Notes: generated by a model from the letters alone, not told the origin. A stretch of DNA of 64,000 nucleotides from Balneolaceae bacterium (GCA_034521495.1 JAXHMK010000010.1:124001-188000), one strand, 5' to 3'; positions 36,566-46,657 are shown, numbered from the stretch's first letter. Made by a program: numbers and translations.

Positions 36566-37877
36566 TAAAATACTTCTCAGCAATATTCTGTTGTCTGTTA
36601 TTGTGTTTTTGATAACAAGTATTGGCATGTATTTCCTGATTAAGCAGACAGTTTATGATGAATTGGATAATCATCTTCTTCAACACAAATATGACATCAA
36701 TACTCAAATCGATGAAAATCCGGCAAGTATGGAGATGCTTGAGCAACTGGGGAATATTATTTCTAATGAATGGATTGAAATAGAACACTACAATGGGACA
36801 ATTGAACCCAATAAAAATGTATTTAGCACCATAGATACGTTGAGAACAGATCTGGAAAATGCTTCAAGAGAAGAATACCGAAGACTTGTGACTACTGTAT
36901 CTATGGGAGAAGATATTTACCGTCTAACGCTATATGAAGAGGTTGCTGCCTGGAACCGAATTAGTTCAACGATTCTGTTCACCATTCTTGCTGCACTACT
37001 CATCTGGATATTACTTCTCTATTTGATGAACCAAGCTGTTATTAATAGAATATTGTTTCCTTTTTATGAAACAGTTGACACTTTGGAAACCATAAAAAAT
37101 CCAACACAATTTAACGAGACATTTCCACATTCAGATACCTACGAAATTGATGTACTTAACAATGCATTGAATAGCATGATGATGCAGGTAAAACGATCGT
37201 TTGAAGATCAAAAGATGTTCATTCAAAATGCATCCCATGAACTGTTAACCCCCCTTTCTATCATTCGCCAAAAAGCCGAAAAAATATTAACCAACTCAGA
37301 AAAAATTGACGAAGAAATTACATCTTCAGCCAGTGAGATTCAACAGACTGCCGTTCGCCTGAGCCGCTTAAGCAATGCATTACTAATGATCAGCCGAATT
37401 GAAAATAGGCAGTTCCATTTAAATGATCAGGTGAATATTCGGGGAATTGTTGATGATGTATTAAGAGAACTTGATGATTTTATACTTTTAAAGAACATCA
37501 GCATTAACAAAAATATTCAAGGCAATATAATTGTATCAGGAAATCGGGAATTAATTCACTCTGCTATATTTAATGTTGTGCAAAATGCTATCAAATTTTC
37601 ACCAGACTCGGCTGAGGTATCTATATCTTTTATGAAAGTTGACAACCAACGACCGCATGTAACTATTCGGGACAATGGACCCGGAATTCCCGATTCGTTA
37701 CTCAGTACCGTGTTTGATCGATTCAAAAAGGGAAAACCGGTTAAAAATAATAACATCGTAGAAAAAGGGAATGGCCTTGGCATGTCGATTGTAAAGAGTA
37801 TCTGCGATCTGCATGGGTTTGATTGTAGGGCAGAAAACAGTAAAAATAATGGTGCGATAATTACTATTTACTTCTAA
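36552..37877 (+). CDS. Sensor histidine kinase (CusS/CzcS-like)
   Basis: A 441-residue kinase. Start at ATG 36552 (MKLNNKILLSN), 14 nt inside the regulator gene; the longer frame from 36513 duplicates regulator coding sequence and is unlikely. Two membrane helices (about 8-32 and 140-165) flank a ~105-residue periplasmic sensor region. HisKA has His229 in NASHELLTPLS. The ATPase domain shows the N box (NVVQNAIKF), G1 (DNGPGIPDS) and G2 (GNGLGMSIV). Position before an RND metal-efflux system suggests it senses periplasmic metal; no obvious metal-binding cluster is seen in the sensor region. Confidence 0.9.
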   Translation: MKLNNKILLSNILLSVIVFLITSIGMYFLIKQTVYDELDNHLLQHKYDINTQIDENPASMEMLEQLGNIISNEWIEIEHYNGTIEPNKNVFSTIDTLRTDLENASREEYRRLVTTVSMGEDIYRLTLYEEVAAWNRISSTILFTILAALLIWILLLYLMNQAVINRILFPFYETVDTLETIKNPTQFNETFPHSDTYEIDVLNNALNSMMMQVKRSFEDQKMFIQNASHELLTPLSIIRQKAEKILTNSEKIDEEITSSASEIQQTAVRLSRLSNALLMISRIENRQFHLNDQVNIRGIVDDVLRELDDFILLKNISINKNIQGNIIVSGNRELIHSAIFNVVQNAIKFSPDSAEVSISFMKVDNQRPHVTIRDNGPGIPDSLLSTVFDRFKKGKPVKNNNIVEKGNGLGMSIVKSICDLHGFDCRAENSKNNGAIITIYF

Positions 37878-37948
37878 ATCCATTTTCTCTACAGATTTGC
37901 TTTTTAACTTTGATTAATAACTGCTAATGATCAAAGCGAATAAGCAAT

Positions 37949-39190
37949 ATGACTCTTTTAGTATTTTTATCTCTTCTCATCTCTCTTCAAATGCAGAGTG
38001 CAGATTCGGTAGATGTAAATGATCTTGGTGTTCAAGGTGCACTTGAGATTGCCTATCAGCAGAATCCAAAAATTAACCAGCTGACCTATCAAATCAGAGC
38101 CCAGGAACAAAATGAAACTTTAACCATTGGGCTGGATAAACCTGAAATTTCTTACTTCAGAGAGGGTATAGGTGAGGGAATGTTTACTGAACAGAGATGG
38201 TCTGTATCTCAGCAAATTCAGTTTCCGTTAACGAGTATTTATCAACACAGGGTAGAACGTTCAACGACGTCATCACTCCGCGAACAGTTAAATGCACTCC
38301 AAATATCTGTAAAAGCTGATGTAAAGTCTGCTTATACCAAACTTGCATATGCTATCCGAATTCTGTCTTTAGCTCAGGAGAGGGTCGATCTCTTTGAAGA
38401 CCTGAGAAGAGCTGCAAGGGCCAGGTCAGATATTGGTGAATCATCCCAAATCGATGCTATTCAAGCGGATCTGCAATTGAGGGAATCTCAAAACAATTTA
38501 GAACTGGCAAGTCTGCAATTTATGGATGCCAGGTATAACCTATTTCAAACCATTGGCCTTGGCGAAGATGAACAAACGTACGACATCTCATTTCCTGATA
38601 CGCTCCAATATACCGAGGTGAATATAGACCAGGAGCTGGTAATGCAGCGACTAAACGAGCATCCAAGAATTAAGATGGTTGAATTGGAACGGGAAGCAAC
38701 AGAGTATCAAAAAAAGGCAGCAAAAAGTAGTTACCTGCCCGATTTGAACTTAAGCTATTATAGACAGGATTTCGGAAACCAATATGATTTTTACGGATTT
38801 GAAGTAGGTGTACAAATTCCTTTGTGGTTTGGAATCGATCAGTCGAAACAGGTTAAGAGAGCGAATGCCAATATTCGGAAAGCCGAATGGAAGTTAAGAG
38901 ACATCTCTCTTTTGCTGAAAAAACAAGCTGAACAATCTTGGCATGGTTATCAATCGAGCCGAGAGAATATACTGCGTTTTCGTGAGACAATTCAATCACA
39001 GTCGGTAGACCTCATCAATATGACACAAACCGGTTACCGAATGGGCGAGTTGGGCTTACTTACCCTTTTAGAAGCTCAGCGAACCTATCTGAGAACACAG
39101 GAAGCTTACTACCAAACGCTACGCGATTACTACCTGAGAATTATCGAATTAGAAAGATACTTGCAGGAAGATATCATTTTTAAACAATGA
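37949..39190 (+). CDS. TolC-family outer-membrane channel (CusC/CzcC-like)
   Basis: A 413-residue outer-membrane efflux protein with a signal peptide (hydrophobic residues 1-15). Two long helical repeats typical of the TolC family are seen (AYQQNPKINQLTYQIRAQEQ and GLGTLLEAQRTYL-like, with LLTLLEAQRTYLRTQEAYYQ near the C-terminus). It forms the exit duct of the tripartite pump. Its TGA overlaps the ATG of the adaptor gene in ATGA (39187-39190). Confidence 0.9.
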   Translation: MTLLVFLSLLISLQMQSADSVDVNDLGVQGALEIAYQQNPKINQLTYQIRAQEQNETLTIGLDKPEISYFREGIGEGMFTEQRWSVSQQIQFPLTSIYQHRVERSTTSSLREQLNALQISVKADVKSAYTKLAYAIRILSLAQERVDLFEDLRRAARARSDIGESSQIDAIQADLQLRESQNNLELASLQFMDARYNLFQTIGLGEDEQTYDISFPDTLQYTEVNIDQELVMQRLNEHPRIKMVELEREATEYQKKAAKSSYLPDLNLSYYRQDFGNQYDFYGFEVGVQIPLWFGIDQSKQVKRANANIRKAEWKLRDISLLLKKQAEQSWHGYQSSRENILRFRETIQSQSVDLINMTQTGYRMGELGLLTLLEAQRTYLRTQEAYYQTLRDYYLRIIELERYLQEDIIFKQ

Positions 39191-40440
39191 ACCTATTATT
39201 GCACATCATCATGTTTTCTACGTCCAAATATCATTTACAAAAAACCAAGTTTTCTAATTTATTCTTCATCATGATCCCATTATTACTACTATCAGCTTGT
39301 GGGGAAAATACCGGTGGAGATACAGCATCTGTAGATCCGGGAGCCCCTCCGTCACTGACCGGTGGAGAGGGAAAAATTATTGTAGAGCTTACAGATCAAC
39401 AGGCCGAAATGCTTGATATCAATCATTATACGGTCTCACTTGAAAATTTTTCTTTTGAAATAGGAGCACCGGGCCAGGTTTATGGTGCACCGGAAAGAAT
39501 ATCTGTAGTGAGTGCTCCAATAAATGGAAGAATAGCAAGGATCTATGTTCATGAAGGTGAGCGTGTTGAAAAAGGAGAGCCGCTTCTTGAGTTAGAAAGT
39601 CTTGAGTTTGCAAATCTGGTAGCTGATTACCTGGAGGCTAAAGCCGAAATTGCTTACCAGGAACAACAGGTCGAACGTCTGCAATTTTTAACAGAAGAGA
39701 AAATAAGTCCTCAAAGAACCTTAGAACGGGCACAGGCAGATCTTTTTAGAGCTCAAACAACACTCAGTGCTTCCATTGCCAGGTTAAGAGCGGTTGGGTT
39801 AACTGATAATGTGATGGAGAAGTGGAATCCCCGAACTTCAGCTCCAAATTCCAGGCTCACTGTTTATGCGCCGATCTCCGGTGTACTAAACAGACATCTC
39901 ATTGAACTGGGTGAATCGGTAAATGCATATGAAGAACTTCTTGATATCATTGATAATACAGAGGTGTTGGTGAGAGGTTTTGTATCACCGGCGGACGCCC
40001 CATTTATCAGAGAAGGAAGTAGATTGATGATTGCTGAACGATCGGAAGGGGAGGGTTATGGTGCACAACGGATTGAAGCGGAGGTTACGACAGTAAATCC
40101 TGCATTAGATGAGACCAATAAATCCATCGTATTAAATACAATTGTAGAAACACAGAATGGCTGGCCAATTGTTGGACAAAATGTACGCTTGAGATACACT
40201 GCCGAGCTTAAAGGAAATATGATAAGCATACCACTGAGTGCCGTTCAATACGAAGGTTCAGATGCAACGGTGTTTGTTCAAACTTCTCCACTTATTTACG
40301 AAAAACGAACCATACTTATCACTCGCTTAACAGATGATAAAGCGATCATCGAATCAGGTTTGAAAGAGGGAGAACGAATAGCTACAACTCAGGTTTTTAG
40401 CCTGAAGGCACTTGAACGCTTTGAAAAATATGCAGACTAA
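39187..40440 (+). CDS. RND efflux periplasmic adaptor lipoprotein (CusB/CzcB-like)
   Basis: A 417-residue membrane-fusion protein. A hydrophobic segment ending in the lipobox LLSAC at about residues 34-38 marks it as a lipoprotein, although an unusually long hydrophilic stretch precedes it; an internal Met (residue 9 or 29) may be the true start. Biotinyl-lipoyl halves (GRIARIYVHEGERVEKGEPLLEL and APISGVLNRHLIELGESV) flank a helical hairpin at 120-175. The C-terminal part ends with the usual GLKEGERI-V loop. No His/Met-rich metal-binding extension is visible. The ATGA overlap with the TolC gene favours 39187. Confidence 0.9.
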   Translation: MNLLLHIIMFSTSKYHLQKTKFSNLFFIMIPLLLLSACGENTGGDTASVDPGAPPSLTGGEGKIIVELTDQQAEMLDINHYTVSLENFSFEIGAPGQVYGAPERISVVSAPINGRIARIYVHEGERVEKGEPLLELESLEFANLVADYLEAKAEIAYQEQQVERLQFLTEEKISPQRTLERAQADLFRAQTTLSASIARLRAVGLTDNVMEKWNPRTSAPNSRLTVYAPISGVLNRHLIELGESVNAYEELLDIIDNTEVLVRGFVSPADAPFIREGSRLMIAERSEGEGYGAQRIEAEVTTVNPALDETNKSIVLNTIVETQNGWPIVGQNVRLRYTAELKGNMISIPLSAVQYEGSDATVFVQTSPLIYEKRTILITRLTDDKAIIESGLKEGERIATTQVFSLKALERFEKYAD

Positions 40441-40458
40441 CGTCAGGGAGTAGAAATT

Positions 40459-43400
40459 ATGTTAAACAGTATTATAGATTTTAGTTTAAGGCAGAAATTT
40501 GTTGCGATCTCACTGGTGATATTGATGGCCGCCGGTGGCATATTTTCACTATCGGATATTCCTATTAATTCCCAGCCGGATGTCACACCGGTTCAGGTAC
40601 TGGTTATAACGAAAGCCGGACGATATTCACCATATGATGTTGAACGATTGGTAAGTTATCCCATAGAAACGGCTATGAATGGGTTGCCGGATATCAAAGA
40701 AGTACGGTCGATATCACAATTTGGTTTGTCTGCAGTAACGATTGAATTTGAAGAGGGGACCGATATCTATTTTGCACGGCAACTGGTTAGCCAGCGTGTT
40801 CAAAGCATTGCAGGAGATCTGCCGGGAGGAGTATCTACTCCTCAATTGGGACCCATTTCAACAGCTTTGGGAGAGATTGTTCAGTATGTGGTACGGGGCA
40901 ATAATCACACACTAACAGAGCTGCGTACAATCCAGGACTGGCTGATTGCACCTCAGTTAAAAACCATTCAGGGTGTAACAGAAATTAACTCATTTGGCGG
41001 ATTTGTAAAGCAATATGAAGTATCTGTTGACCCGGCCAAACTTCGAAATTTTGGCATTGGGTTAAGAGATCTTACCGATGCGATTGAAAATAATAACAGT
41101 GTATCTGGGGGTAACTACCTGGAGCATAACAGGGAACAGTATATAATCAGGGGGTTTGGCCAGATCGGAAGTGTTAAAAACATTGAAGATATTATTGTAC
41201 AAGAATTAGACAGCCGCCCTATCTATGTTCGCGATGTAGCGACCGTTCAGCTTGGAAGACAACTTCGCCAGGGAGCTGTTACAAAAGATGGCAATGGCGA
41301 AATAGTGACCGGAATTGTAATGATGCTTCGCGGTGGGAATGGAAGAGAAGTGATTGCAAACATTGATGAAAAAATTAATGAGGTAAATTCCAGTCTTCCC
41401 GAGGGAGTGAGAATCGAAAAATTTTATGATCAATCAGATCTTGTAGATCGAACCACAGATACAATAATTACTAACCTTGTAGAGGGTGGATTCTTTGTAA
41501 TTGCAGTTTTACTTTTGCTGCTTGGTGAAATTACGGGTGCTTTAATTGTTGCTTCTGTAATTCCACTATCTATGCTCTTTGCCTTTATAGGGATGGACCA
41601 ATTGGGACTGGCAGCTAACTTGATGAGTCTTGGCGCTATTGACTTTGGAATGGTTGTTGATGGCTCCGTAGTAATGGTTGAAAATATAGTAGACAAACTC
41701 AATCATGACAGATCTGATAAATCCAGGTTGCTTGTGATACGTGAGGCAGCACATGAAGTAGCTCGTCCTATCTTTTTTGGTGTGTTAATTATTTTGATGG
41801 TTTATGTACCCATTATGACATTTTCAGGCATGGAAGGAATACTATATCGCCCCATGGCTATAACTGTATCAACAGCAGTATTTGGTTCTCTGATTTTAGC
41901 ACTGGTTTACATTCCGGCCATGACAGCAATTGTATTTAGTAAAGGTATAAAAGTTCGGAAAAATTATGTTATCAACTGGCTCAAACCGGTCTACGAGAAA
42001 TTTCTTAAAAAAAGTCTGAACAAAAAAGCGATAACCGTCAGCTCGGCCATCGTGGTATTTATTGCATCAATGATAGTGATGCCTTTCCTTGGAACTGAAT
42101 TCTTACCTGAACTGGATGAAGGCTCTATTTTAATTGAACAAGTTCGTATGCCTTCAGTCACCTTAGACGAATCCGTAGAAAATGCCAATTGGCTTGCAGG
42201 AAATCTGACTGATAAAATTCCTGAAATTAAATCAGTTGTTCCAAAAACGGGTCGATCAGACTTAGCAAATGATTGGATGGGTGTGCATCAAACAGATGTA
42301 TGGGTCATTTTAAACCCCCGGGAAGAATGGCGGGATGGCATAACAAAAGAGGATATTATAGACGAGATTAGGCCCTATCTCGAGACAGAACCGGGACTTT
42401 CATATAACTTTACCCAGCCGATTGCAATGCGGGTAGATGAACTTACAAGCGGAGTAAAATCGGATATAGCAGTGAAAATATTCGGTGAAAACCTGGACAC
42501 TCTCAACTCTATTGGTGCAGAAATATCAGGGGTTTTGAACTCAGTTGAGGGCACGGATAATTTTTATTTGGAGCAGAGCAGTGGGCAGCCATATTTCAAT
42601 ATAGAAATTGACAGGGAAGCCGTAGCATCATACGGTTTGAACGTCAATAATATCCAGCACACTATTGAAACCGGAATCGGAGGAAGTTCAGCCGGACAGA
42701 TTTTTGAAGGACAAAGGAGGTTTGATATTATTGTTCGGCTTCCTGAAAATCTTCGTAATCGATTTCAGGATATTATGGACGTGCCCATTCAATTGCGGGA
42801 TGGTGGATATATACCGTTAAAGCAAGTTGCAAATATTTATGCTGAAGAAGGACCAAGAGAAATTGCACGTGAAAATGGTTGGAGACGTACTATTCTTGGA
42901 ATCAATATAATTGATATTGACACAGGTACTTATGTGGCTAACCTAAGGGAAACAATCAATAAAAATGTTCATATCCCCGCCGGGTATTTTATACAATATG
43001 GAGGTGCGTTTGAAGATCAGCAGCGCGCAATGAATCACCTGTTAATTGTAGTTCCAATTTCACTGTTAATCATTCTGGGATTACTCTATATGATGTTTGG
43101 TAAATTCAGGTTCACCATGCTCATTTTCTTAAATCTGCCGATTGCACTTTCTGGAGGCGTTTTTATACTTTGGATTCGCGGATTGTATCTATCTGTATCA
43201 GCAAGTATAGGTTTTGTTGCACTCTTTGGCGTTGCAGTTTTAAATGGCATTGTGCTTATCTCACACTTAAATGATTTACGTAAAGAGGGAGTTGGTTTGA
43301 AACAAGCCGTAATTAAAGGATCAAGTGACAGGTTACGCCCGGTTCTGATGACAGCACTTGTAGCAGGCCTGGGTTTTATCCCTATGGCCTTTAATGTCGG

Positions 43401-43548
43401 ACCCGGATCTGAAGTACAAAGGCCCCTGGCTTCTGTAGTTATTGGAGGCTTAATTACATCTACATTATTAACACTTCTGGTTCTGCCAACAATCTATCAC
43501 TGGATGGAAAAGGGGAAAGAGCTTGTACATGAAAAGGAACTGTTCTAA
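40459..43548 (+). CDS. CusA/CzcA-family RND heavy-metal efflux permease
   Basis: A 1029-residue inner-membrane proton-driven pump with the 12-helix RND layout and two large periplasmic loops. The heavy-metal subgroup signature IDFGMVVDGSVVMVEN in helix 4 retains Asp395, Asp401 and Glu408, corresponding to the proton-relay residues of CzcA. NSQPDVTPVQV near residue 35 is also typical of this subgroup. It forms a pump with the preceding TolC and adaptor proteins. Whether the substrate is Cu/Ag, Zn/Co/Cd or another cation cannot be read from sequence with confidence. Confidence 0.94.
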   Translation: MLNSIIDFSLRQKFVAISLVILMAAGGIFSLSDIPINSQPDVTPVQVLVITKAGRYSPYDVERLVSYPIETAMNGLPDIKEVRSISQFGLSAVTIEFEEGTDIYFARQLVSQRVQSIAGDLPGGVSTPQLGPISTALGEIVQYVVRGNNHTLTELRTIQDWLIAPQLKTIQGVTEINSFGGFVKQYEVSVDPAKLRNFGIGLRDLTDAIENNNSVSGGNYLEHNREQYIIRGFGQIGSVKNIEDIIVQELDSRPIYVRDVATVQLGRQLRQGAVTKDGNGEIVTGIVMMLRGGNGREVIANIDEKINEVNSSLPEGVRIEKFYDQSDLVDRTTDTIITNLVEGGFFVIAVLLLLLGEITGALIVASVIPLSMLFAFIGMDQLGLAANLMSLGAIDFGMVVDGSVVMVENIVDKLNHDRSDKSRLLVIREAAHEVARPIFFGVLIILMVYVPIMTFSGMEGILYRPMAITVSTAVFGSLILALVYIPAMTAIVFSKGIKVRKNYVINWLKPVYEKFLKKSLNKKAITVSSAIVVFIASMIVMPFLGTEFLPELDEGSILIEQVRMPSVTLDESVENANWLAGNLTDKIPEIKSVVPKTGRSDLANDWMGVHQTDVWVILNPREEWRDGITKEDIIDEIRPYLETEPGLSYNFTQPIAMRVDELTSGVKSDIAVKIFGENLDTLNSIGAEISGVLNSVEGTDNFYLEQSSGQPYFNIEIDREAVASYGLNVNNIQHTIETGIGGSSAGQIFEGQRRFDIIVRLPENLRNRFQDIMDVPIQLRDGGYIPLKQVANIYAEEGPREIARENGWRRTILGINIIDIDTGTYVANLRETINKNVHIPAGYFIQYGGAFEDQQRAMNHLLIVVPISLLIILGLLYMMFGKFRFTMLIFLNLPIALSGGVFILWIRGLYLSVSASIGFVALFGVAVLNGIVLISHLNDLRKEGVGLKQAVIKGSSDRLRPVLMTALVAGLGFIPMAFNVGPGSEVQRPLASVVIGGLITSTLLTLLVLPTIYHWMEKGKELVHEKELF

Positions 43549-43561
43549 ATCAGCCTGAAAA

Positions 43562-44038
43562 ATGAATGGAGCTCATTTACATCTTGTCTTAAATCACTTT
43601 CCAATATTTAGTACACTATTTGGAATTGTAATTATTTCATGGGGTTTGCTTAAAAAATTACCACAAGTTCGAAAGGTAGGTCTTGTACTTTTAATACTTG
43701 GAGCAATGATGAGTTATGTTGCTATAGAAAGTGGGGAAGCAGCTGAAGAACAGATAGAGGAGAGTTCTATATCCATTTCTCATGAAAGTATTCATGATCA
43801 TGAAGAAGCCGCAGAAATAGCCTTTTGGTTCTCCATTATTATGGGTGGATTGGGAATCATTATCCTTGTATCAACCAATGTAAATATTCGTTTAGAAAAA
43901 ACATTGTATGGGGTCTTAATAATAACTGCTGTTCTTACGCTCCTCATTCTGATCTTTACAGCTTACAAAGGAGGGGAAATTCGCCATAACATAGAGTTAA
44001 GTAATATTGAATTATTTGACTCAAATATTGGCTTTTAA
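43562..44038 (+). CDS. Four-helix membrane protein, DUF2231-like
   Basis: A 158-residue membrane protein with four hydrophobic helices (about 12-27, 38-55, 85-106, 115-135). It starts MNGAHLHLVLNHFPI, a histidine-rich opening seen in DUF2231-like proteins, and has the GGEIRH motif after the last helix. It follows the RND pump by 13 nt and so probably belongs to the efflux operon. Histidine residues at both membrane faces (His5, His7, His12, and the EESSISISHESIHDHEE loop) could bind metal or haem; this is inference. Its stop shares the bases TTAA with the convergent YihY gene. Confidence 0.75.
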   Translation: MNGAHLHLVLNHFPIFSTLFGIVIISWGLLKKLPQVRKVGLVLLILGAMMSYVAIESGEAAEEQIEESSISISHESIHDHEEAAEIAFWFSIIMGGLGIIILVSTNVNIRLEKTLYGVLIITAVLTLLILIFTAYKGGEIRHNIELSNIELFDSNIGF

Positions 44039-44943
44039 TCCCGTTTGTGAATGTTAGGCACTTCCTCAAGGTAACTAAACCGGTAAGGCAGAATTTTTTC
44101 GCCATAACGCTCTGTATAAATTTGTGTAAATACAGCTCCGATCAGTACCACAAGAATATTATAATAAACCCAAATGATGAAAATGATAAGAGAGCCGGCC
44201 GCTTTATAGGCCGTGGCAATTCCTGCCGATGTGAAATAGTAAGAGATCAGGTATTTACCTATCAGAAAAAGAATGGTGGTTACCAGGCCACCAACTACAA
44301 CATCTTTTAATTTTGCCTGAATGTCCGGAAGAATACTGAAAATCGCTGTGAATGCGATGGTAGCTATAACAATTGTTGAGATTTGAGAAATCACCTTATA
44401 GTAATCGAGTCCAAAGCTGGGTAAAAAATCAACTAACCAGGTACCAATTGTTCCAAGCGCCGCTTCTGCAATAAGAGAGAGGACTAAAAGAATACTAAAA
44501 AGTAAAATCATTCCGAATGAGAGGAGCCTGTTAAACAGAAAATTCCAGACCGAATTCATTTTTACCTCTTTTACATTCCAGATTCTGTTGAGGGCCATTT
44601 TTAGTTCCCCCACTACGGTCGTTGCACCAAAAATTATGGCAAGTATTGCAAGAATTGTTGTAAATAAACCGCCCTCTCCCAAATTTAGTTGCGAGAGATA
44701 TTGATTCATGTTGTTAATAACCGATTTATCCAGAAAATCACCACCCAGGTATTGAATCTGTTCGATAATCATCTGTTCACTTAAGAAAATTCCACCGAGA
44801 TAGAGAAGCAAAATCAAAATGGGAGCGAAAGAGAAGATGGTGTAAAAAGCGATTGCGGCACTAAAGGTGAAAATCTCATCCTCAACAGCTTTGTTTATTG
44901 TAGCGACAATCAGACGCCAGGTATCTCTCAATAATATTTTCAT
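44035..44943 (-). CDS. YihY/BrkB family membrane protein
   Basis: A 302-residue inner-membrane protein with six predicted helices, matching the YihY (formerly 'ribonuclease BN') family. Signatures are the N-terminal FSAAIAFYTIFSFAPILILLL segment (split FSAAIAFYTIFSF and APILILLL), the central GATTVVGELKMALNRIW and the later YKAAGSLIIFIIWVYY. Function is uncertain; RNase activity attributed earlier to this family was an error. It lies 1 nt after the class V aminotransferase gene and converges with the efflux operon over a 4-nt stop overlap. Confidence 0.92.
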   Translation of the reverse strand: MKILLRDTWRLIVATINKAVEDEIFTFSAAIAFYTIFSFAPILILLLYLGGIFLSEQMIIEQIQYLGGDFLDKSVINNMNQYLSQLNLGEGGLFTTILAILAIIFGATTVVGELKMALNRIWNVKEVKMNSVWNFLFNRLLSFGMILLFSILLVLSLIAEAALGTIGTWLVDFLPSFGLDYYKVISQISTIVIATIAFTAIFSILPDIQAKLKDVVVGGLVTTILFLIGKYLISYYFTSAGIATAYKAAGSLIIFIIWVYYNILVVLIGAVFTQIYTERYGEKILPYRFSYLEEVPNIHKRD

Positions 44944-44944
44944 T

Positions 44945-46081
44945 TCAAAAAATAGAATTTAAAACTGTTTCAAGTTCTTCCTCTGTATTATAGTAGTGAG
45001 GTGAAATTCTTATAAAACCCTGACGGGCAGAAATTGTAATATTTTTTGTTTTGAGTTTTGCCACGATATCCTCCGCCGATTGGCGATTGCAAATTTTAAA
45101 AGTAAATATTCCCGCATGATTTTTAACTGATGTGGGTGTTAAAATTTCAACATCATTCCTGTGCGACACATTCGAGAATAAAAAATCCGTGTGTTGTAAA
45201 ATCTCAACCTCAATCGTTTCAATTCCTGTTTCCAGGAGATTTTTGAGGGATGCATGTAACCCAACGATTCCTGCTGTATTATAGGTTCCGGTTTCTAAAT
45301 GTCTGGATATTGGCTGCCATTGCTGGTCAAAATTGGAAAGTTCCCAGGGCACCTCTACTGATAACCAACCGGTTTTGGCCGGTCGGAGTTGTTTTGCGAG
45401 ATTTTCAGAGAGATATAAAAATCCAATCCCCATCGGGCTCATCAGCCATTTGTGGCAGCCGCTTGCTAACGCATCGATATGGAAATCCTGAACATCAATC
45501 GGGCAGGCACCCAGTCCCTGGATTCCATCCACAACGAAGAAGAGATCATTAGCATTACAAATTTCTCCGATTGATTTTAGATCAGCCCTGAAACCATTCA
45601 GGTACTGAACAAAACTGATTGATACCATTCTTGTATTGGGTGTGATGGCATCCTCAATCATTTCCGGTGTAATTTGCCCGGCCTCATCTGGTTCGAGGTA
45701 GATTATTTTTACACCACGGTTTTCAAGAATTCGAAAAGGCTGAATATTGGATGGAAATTCCATTGTGTTGAGGATGATTTGATCACCATCACTCCATTCA
45801 ATTCCTTCGGCAACAGCGGAGAGTGCATCTGAGGTGTTCCCCATAAAGGTGATGCGATCTGATGCGCATGAACTAATCAACTCAGAAATCAACTCCCTGG
45901 TTTCCTCGGTCAATTCCATCCATTGCTCAAAATTATCGATACCGCCGCTGTTTCTGTCTGCCAGGAATGACTCCAGTGCCAGTTTTACTTTGTCCGACAT
46001 AGGAGAGATGGCGGCATGATTCAGGTAGATGTGACCTTTTTCAATATGAGGAAATAGCGTTCGAATCTCAGTTTTGTCCAT
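44945..46081 (-). CDS. Class V aminotransferase-fold PLP enzyme
   Basis: A 378-residue enzyme of the cysteine desulfurase/isopenicillin-N epimerase-like group. The pyridoxal lysine is Lys211 in ASGCHKWLMSP, with Asp185 and Gln188 in VVDGIQGLGA supporting the ring. YLNHAAISPMS near the N-terminus is typical. It lacks the conserved Cys loop needed for an IscS- or SufS-type desulfurase as far as I can see, so another activity (epimerase, lyase or kynureninase-like) is possible. It is flanked closely by DUF502 (9 nt) and YihY (1 nt) genes, both membrane proteins, with no clear metabolic partner. Confidence 0.85.
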   Translation of the reverse strand: MDKTEIRTLFPHIEKGHIYLNHAAISPMSDKVKLALESFLADRNSGGIDNFEQWMELTEETRELISELISSCASDRITFMGNTSDALSAVAEGIEWSDGDQIILNTMEFPSNIQPFRILENRGVKIIYLEPDEAGQITPEMIEDAITPNTRMVSISFVQYLNGFRADLKSIGEICNANDLFFVVDGIQGLGACPIDVQDFHIDALASGCHKWLMSPMGIGFLYLSENLAKQLRPAKTGWLSVEVPWELSNFDQQWQPISRHLETGTYNTAGIVGLHASLKNLLETGIETIEVEILQHTDFLFSNVSHRNDVEILTPTSVKNHAGIFTFKICNRQSAEDIVAKLKTKNITISARQGFIRISPHYYNTEEELETVLNSIF

Positions 46082-46090
46082 TATTTACTT

Positions 46091-46657
46091 TTATTGTTCG
46101 ATTTGAGTTACACCTGCACTGACGGCAAACTTCATCGCTTCGGCTGGATTCATATCAAGTGGAGTAACCTTGGCCGGATCAACAAAAAAAAGATTCCCGG
46201 AAAAGGTATAAGAATGAGGAAAATAGACGGCAACACGGTTTTCTAAATTAAAAAGATCGAGGTTTGATTCTGTGATGAAGCCGATTCGATCCACCCCATC
46301 CACCAGATTTACAACGACTGGTTTATTGAATTTTTTCTTATTCCCAACAAAGGCTTCCGTAAAATCCTTGAAAGCAGTGTAGATTATTTTTACGAAAGGA
46401 GTTTTGGAGATCAGCTTTTCGAAGTATGAAAAGATTGGACGTGAAATAGTCCAGGAAACCGCCAGGCCAAGTAATACAATCAATATGAAGGCACTGAGAA
46501 TACCCAATCCCGGAATTTGGAAAGGCAGCCATGAAAATAAAAGTGAATTCAGAGTGGCATTCGCCCAGTTAACAATGACAATAATTACATAAAATGTGGC
46601 AAATGCCGGGAGGACAAAAAGCAGACCGCGAAAGAAGTAGTTTAATATCTGTTTCAT
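46091..46657 (-). CDS. DUF502 family membrane protein
   Basis: A 188-residue protein with two N-terminal membrane helices (about 8-33 and 48-72). The DUF502 core then follows: FEKLISKTPFVKIIYTAFKDF, GFITE and VAVYFPHSYTFSGNLFFV. DUF502 proteins are widespread inner-membrane proteins of unknown function, in plants related to LCV/COV1. It is the first gene of a probable three-gene unit with the aminotransferase and YihY. It is divergent from alaS across a region holding a strongly structured palindromic element. Confidence 0.9.
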   Translation of the reverse strand: MKQILNYFFRGLLFVLPAFATFYVIIVIVNWANATLNSLLFSWLPFQIPGLGILSAFILIVLLGLAVSWTISRPIFSYFEKLISKTPFVKIIYTAFKDFTEAFVGNKKKFNKPVVVNLVDGVDRIGFITESNLDLFNLENRVAVYFPHSYTFSGNLFFVDPAKVTPLDMNPAEAMKFAVSAGVTQIEQ

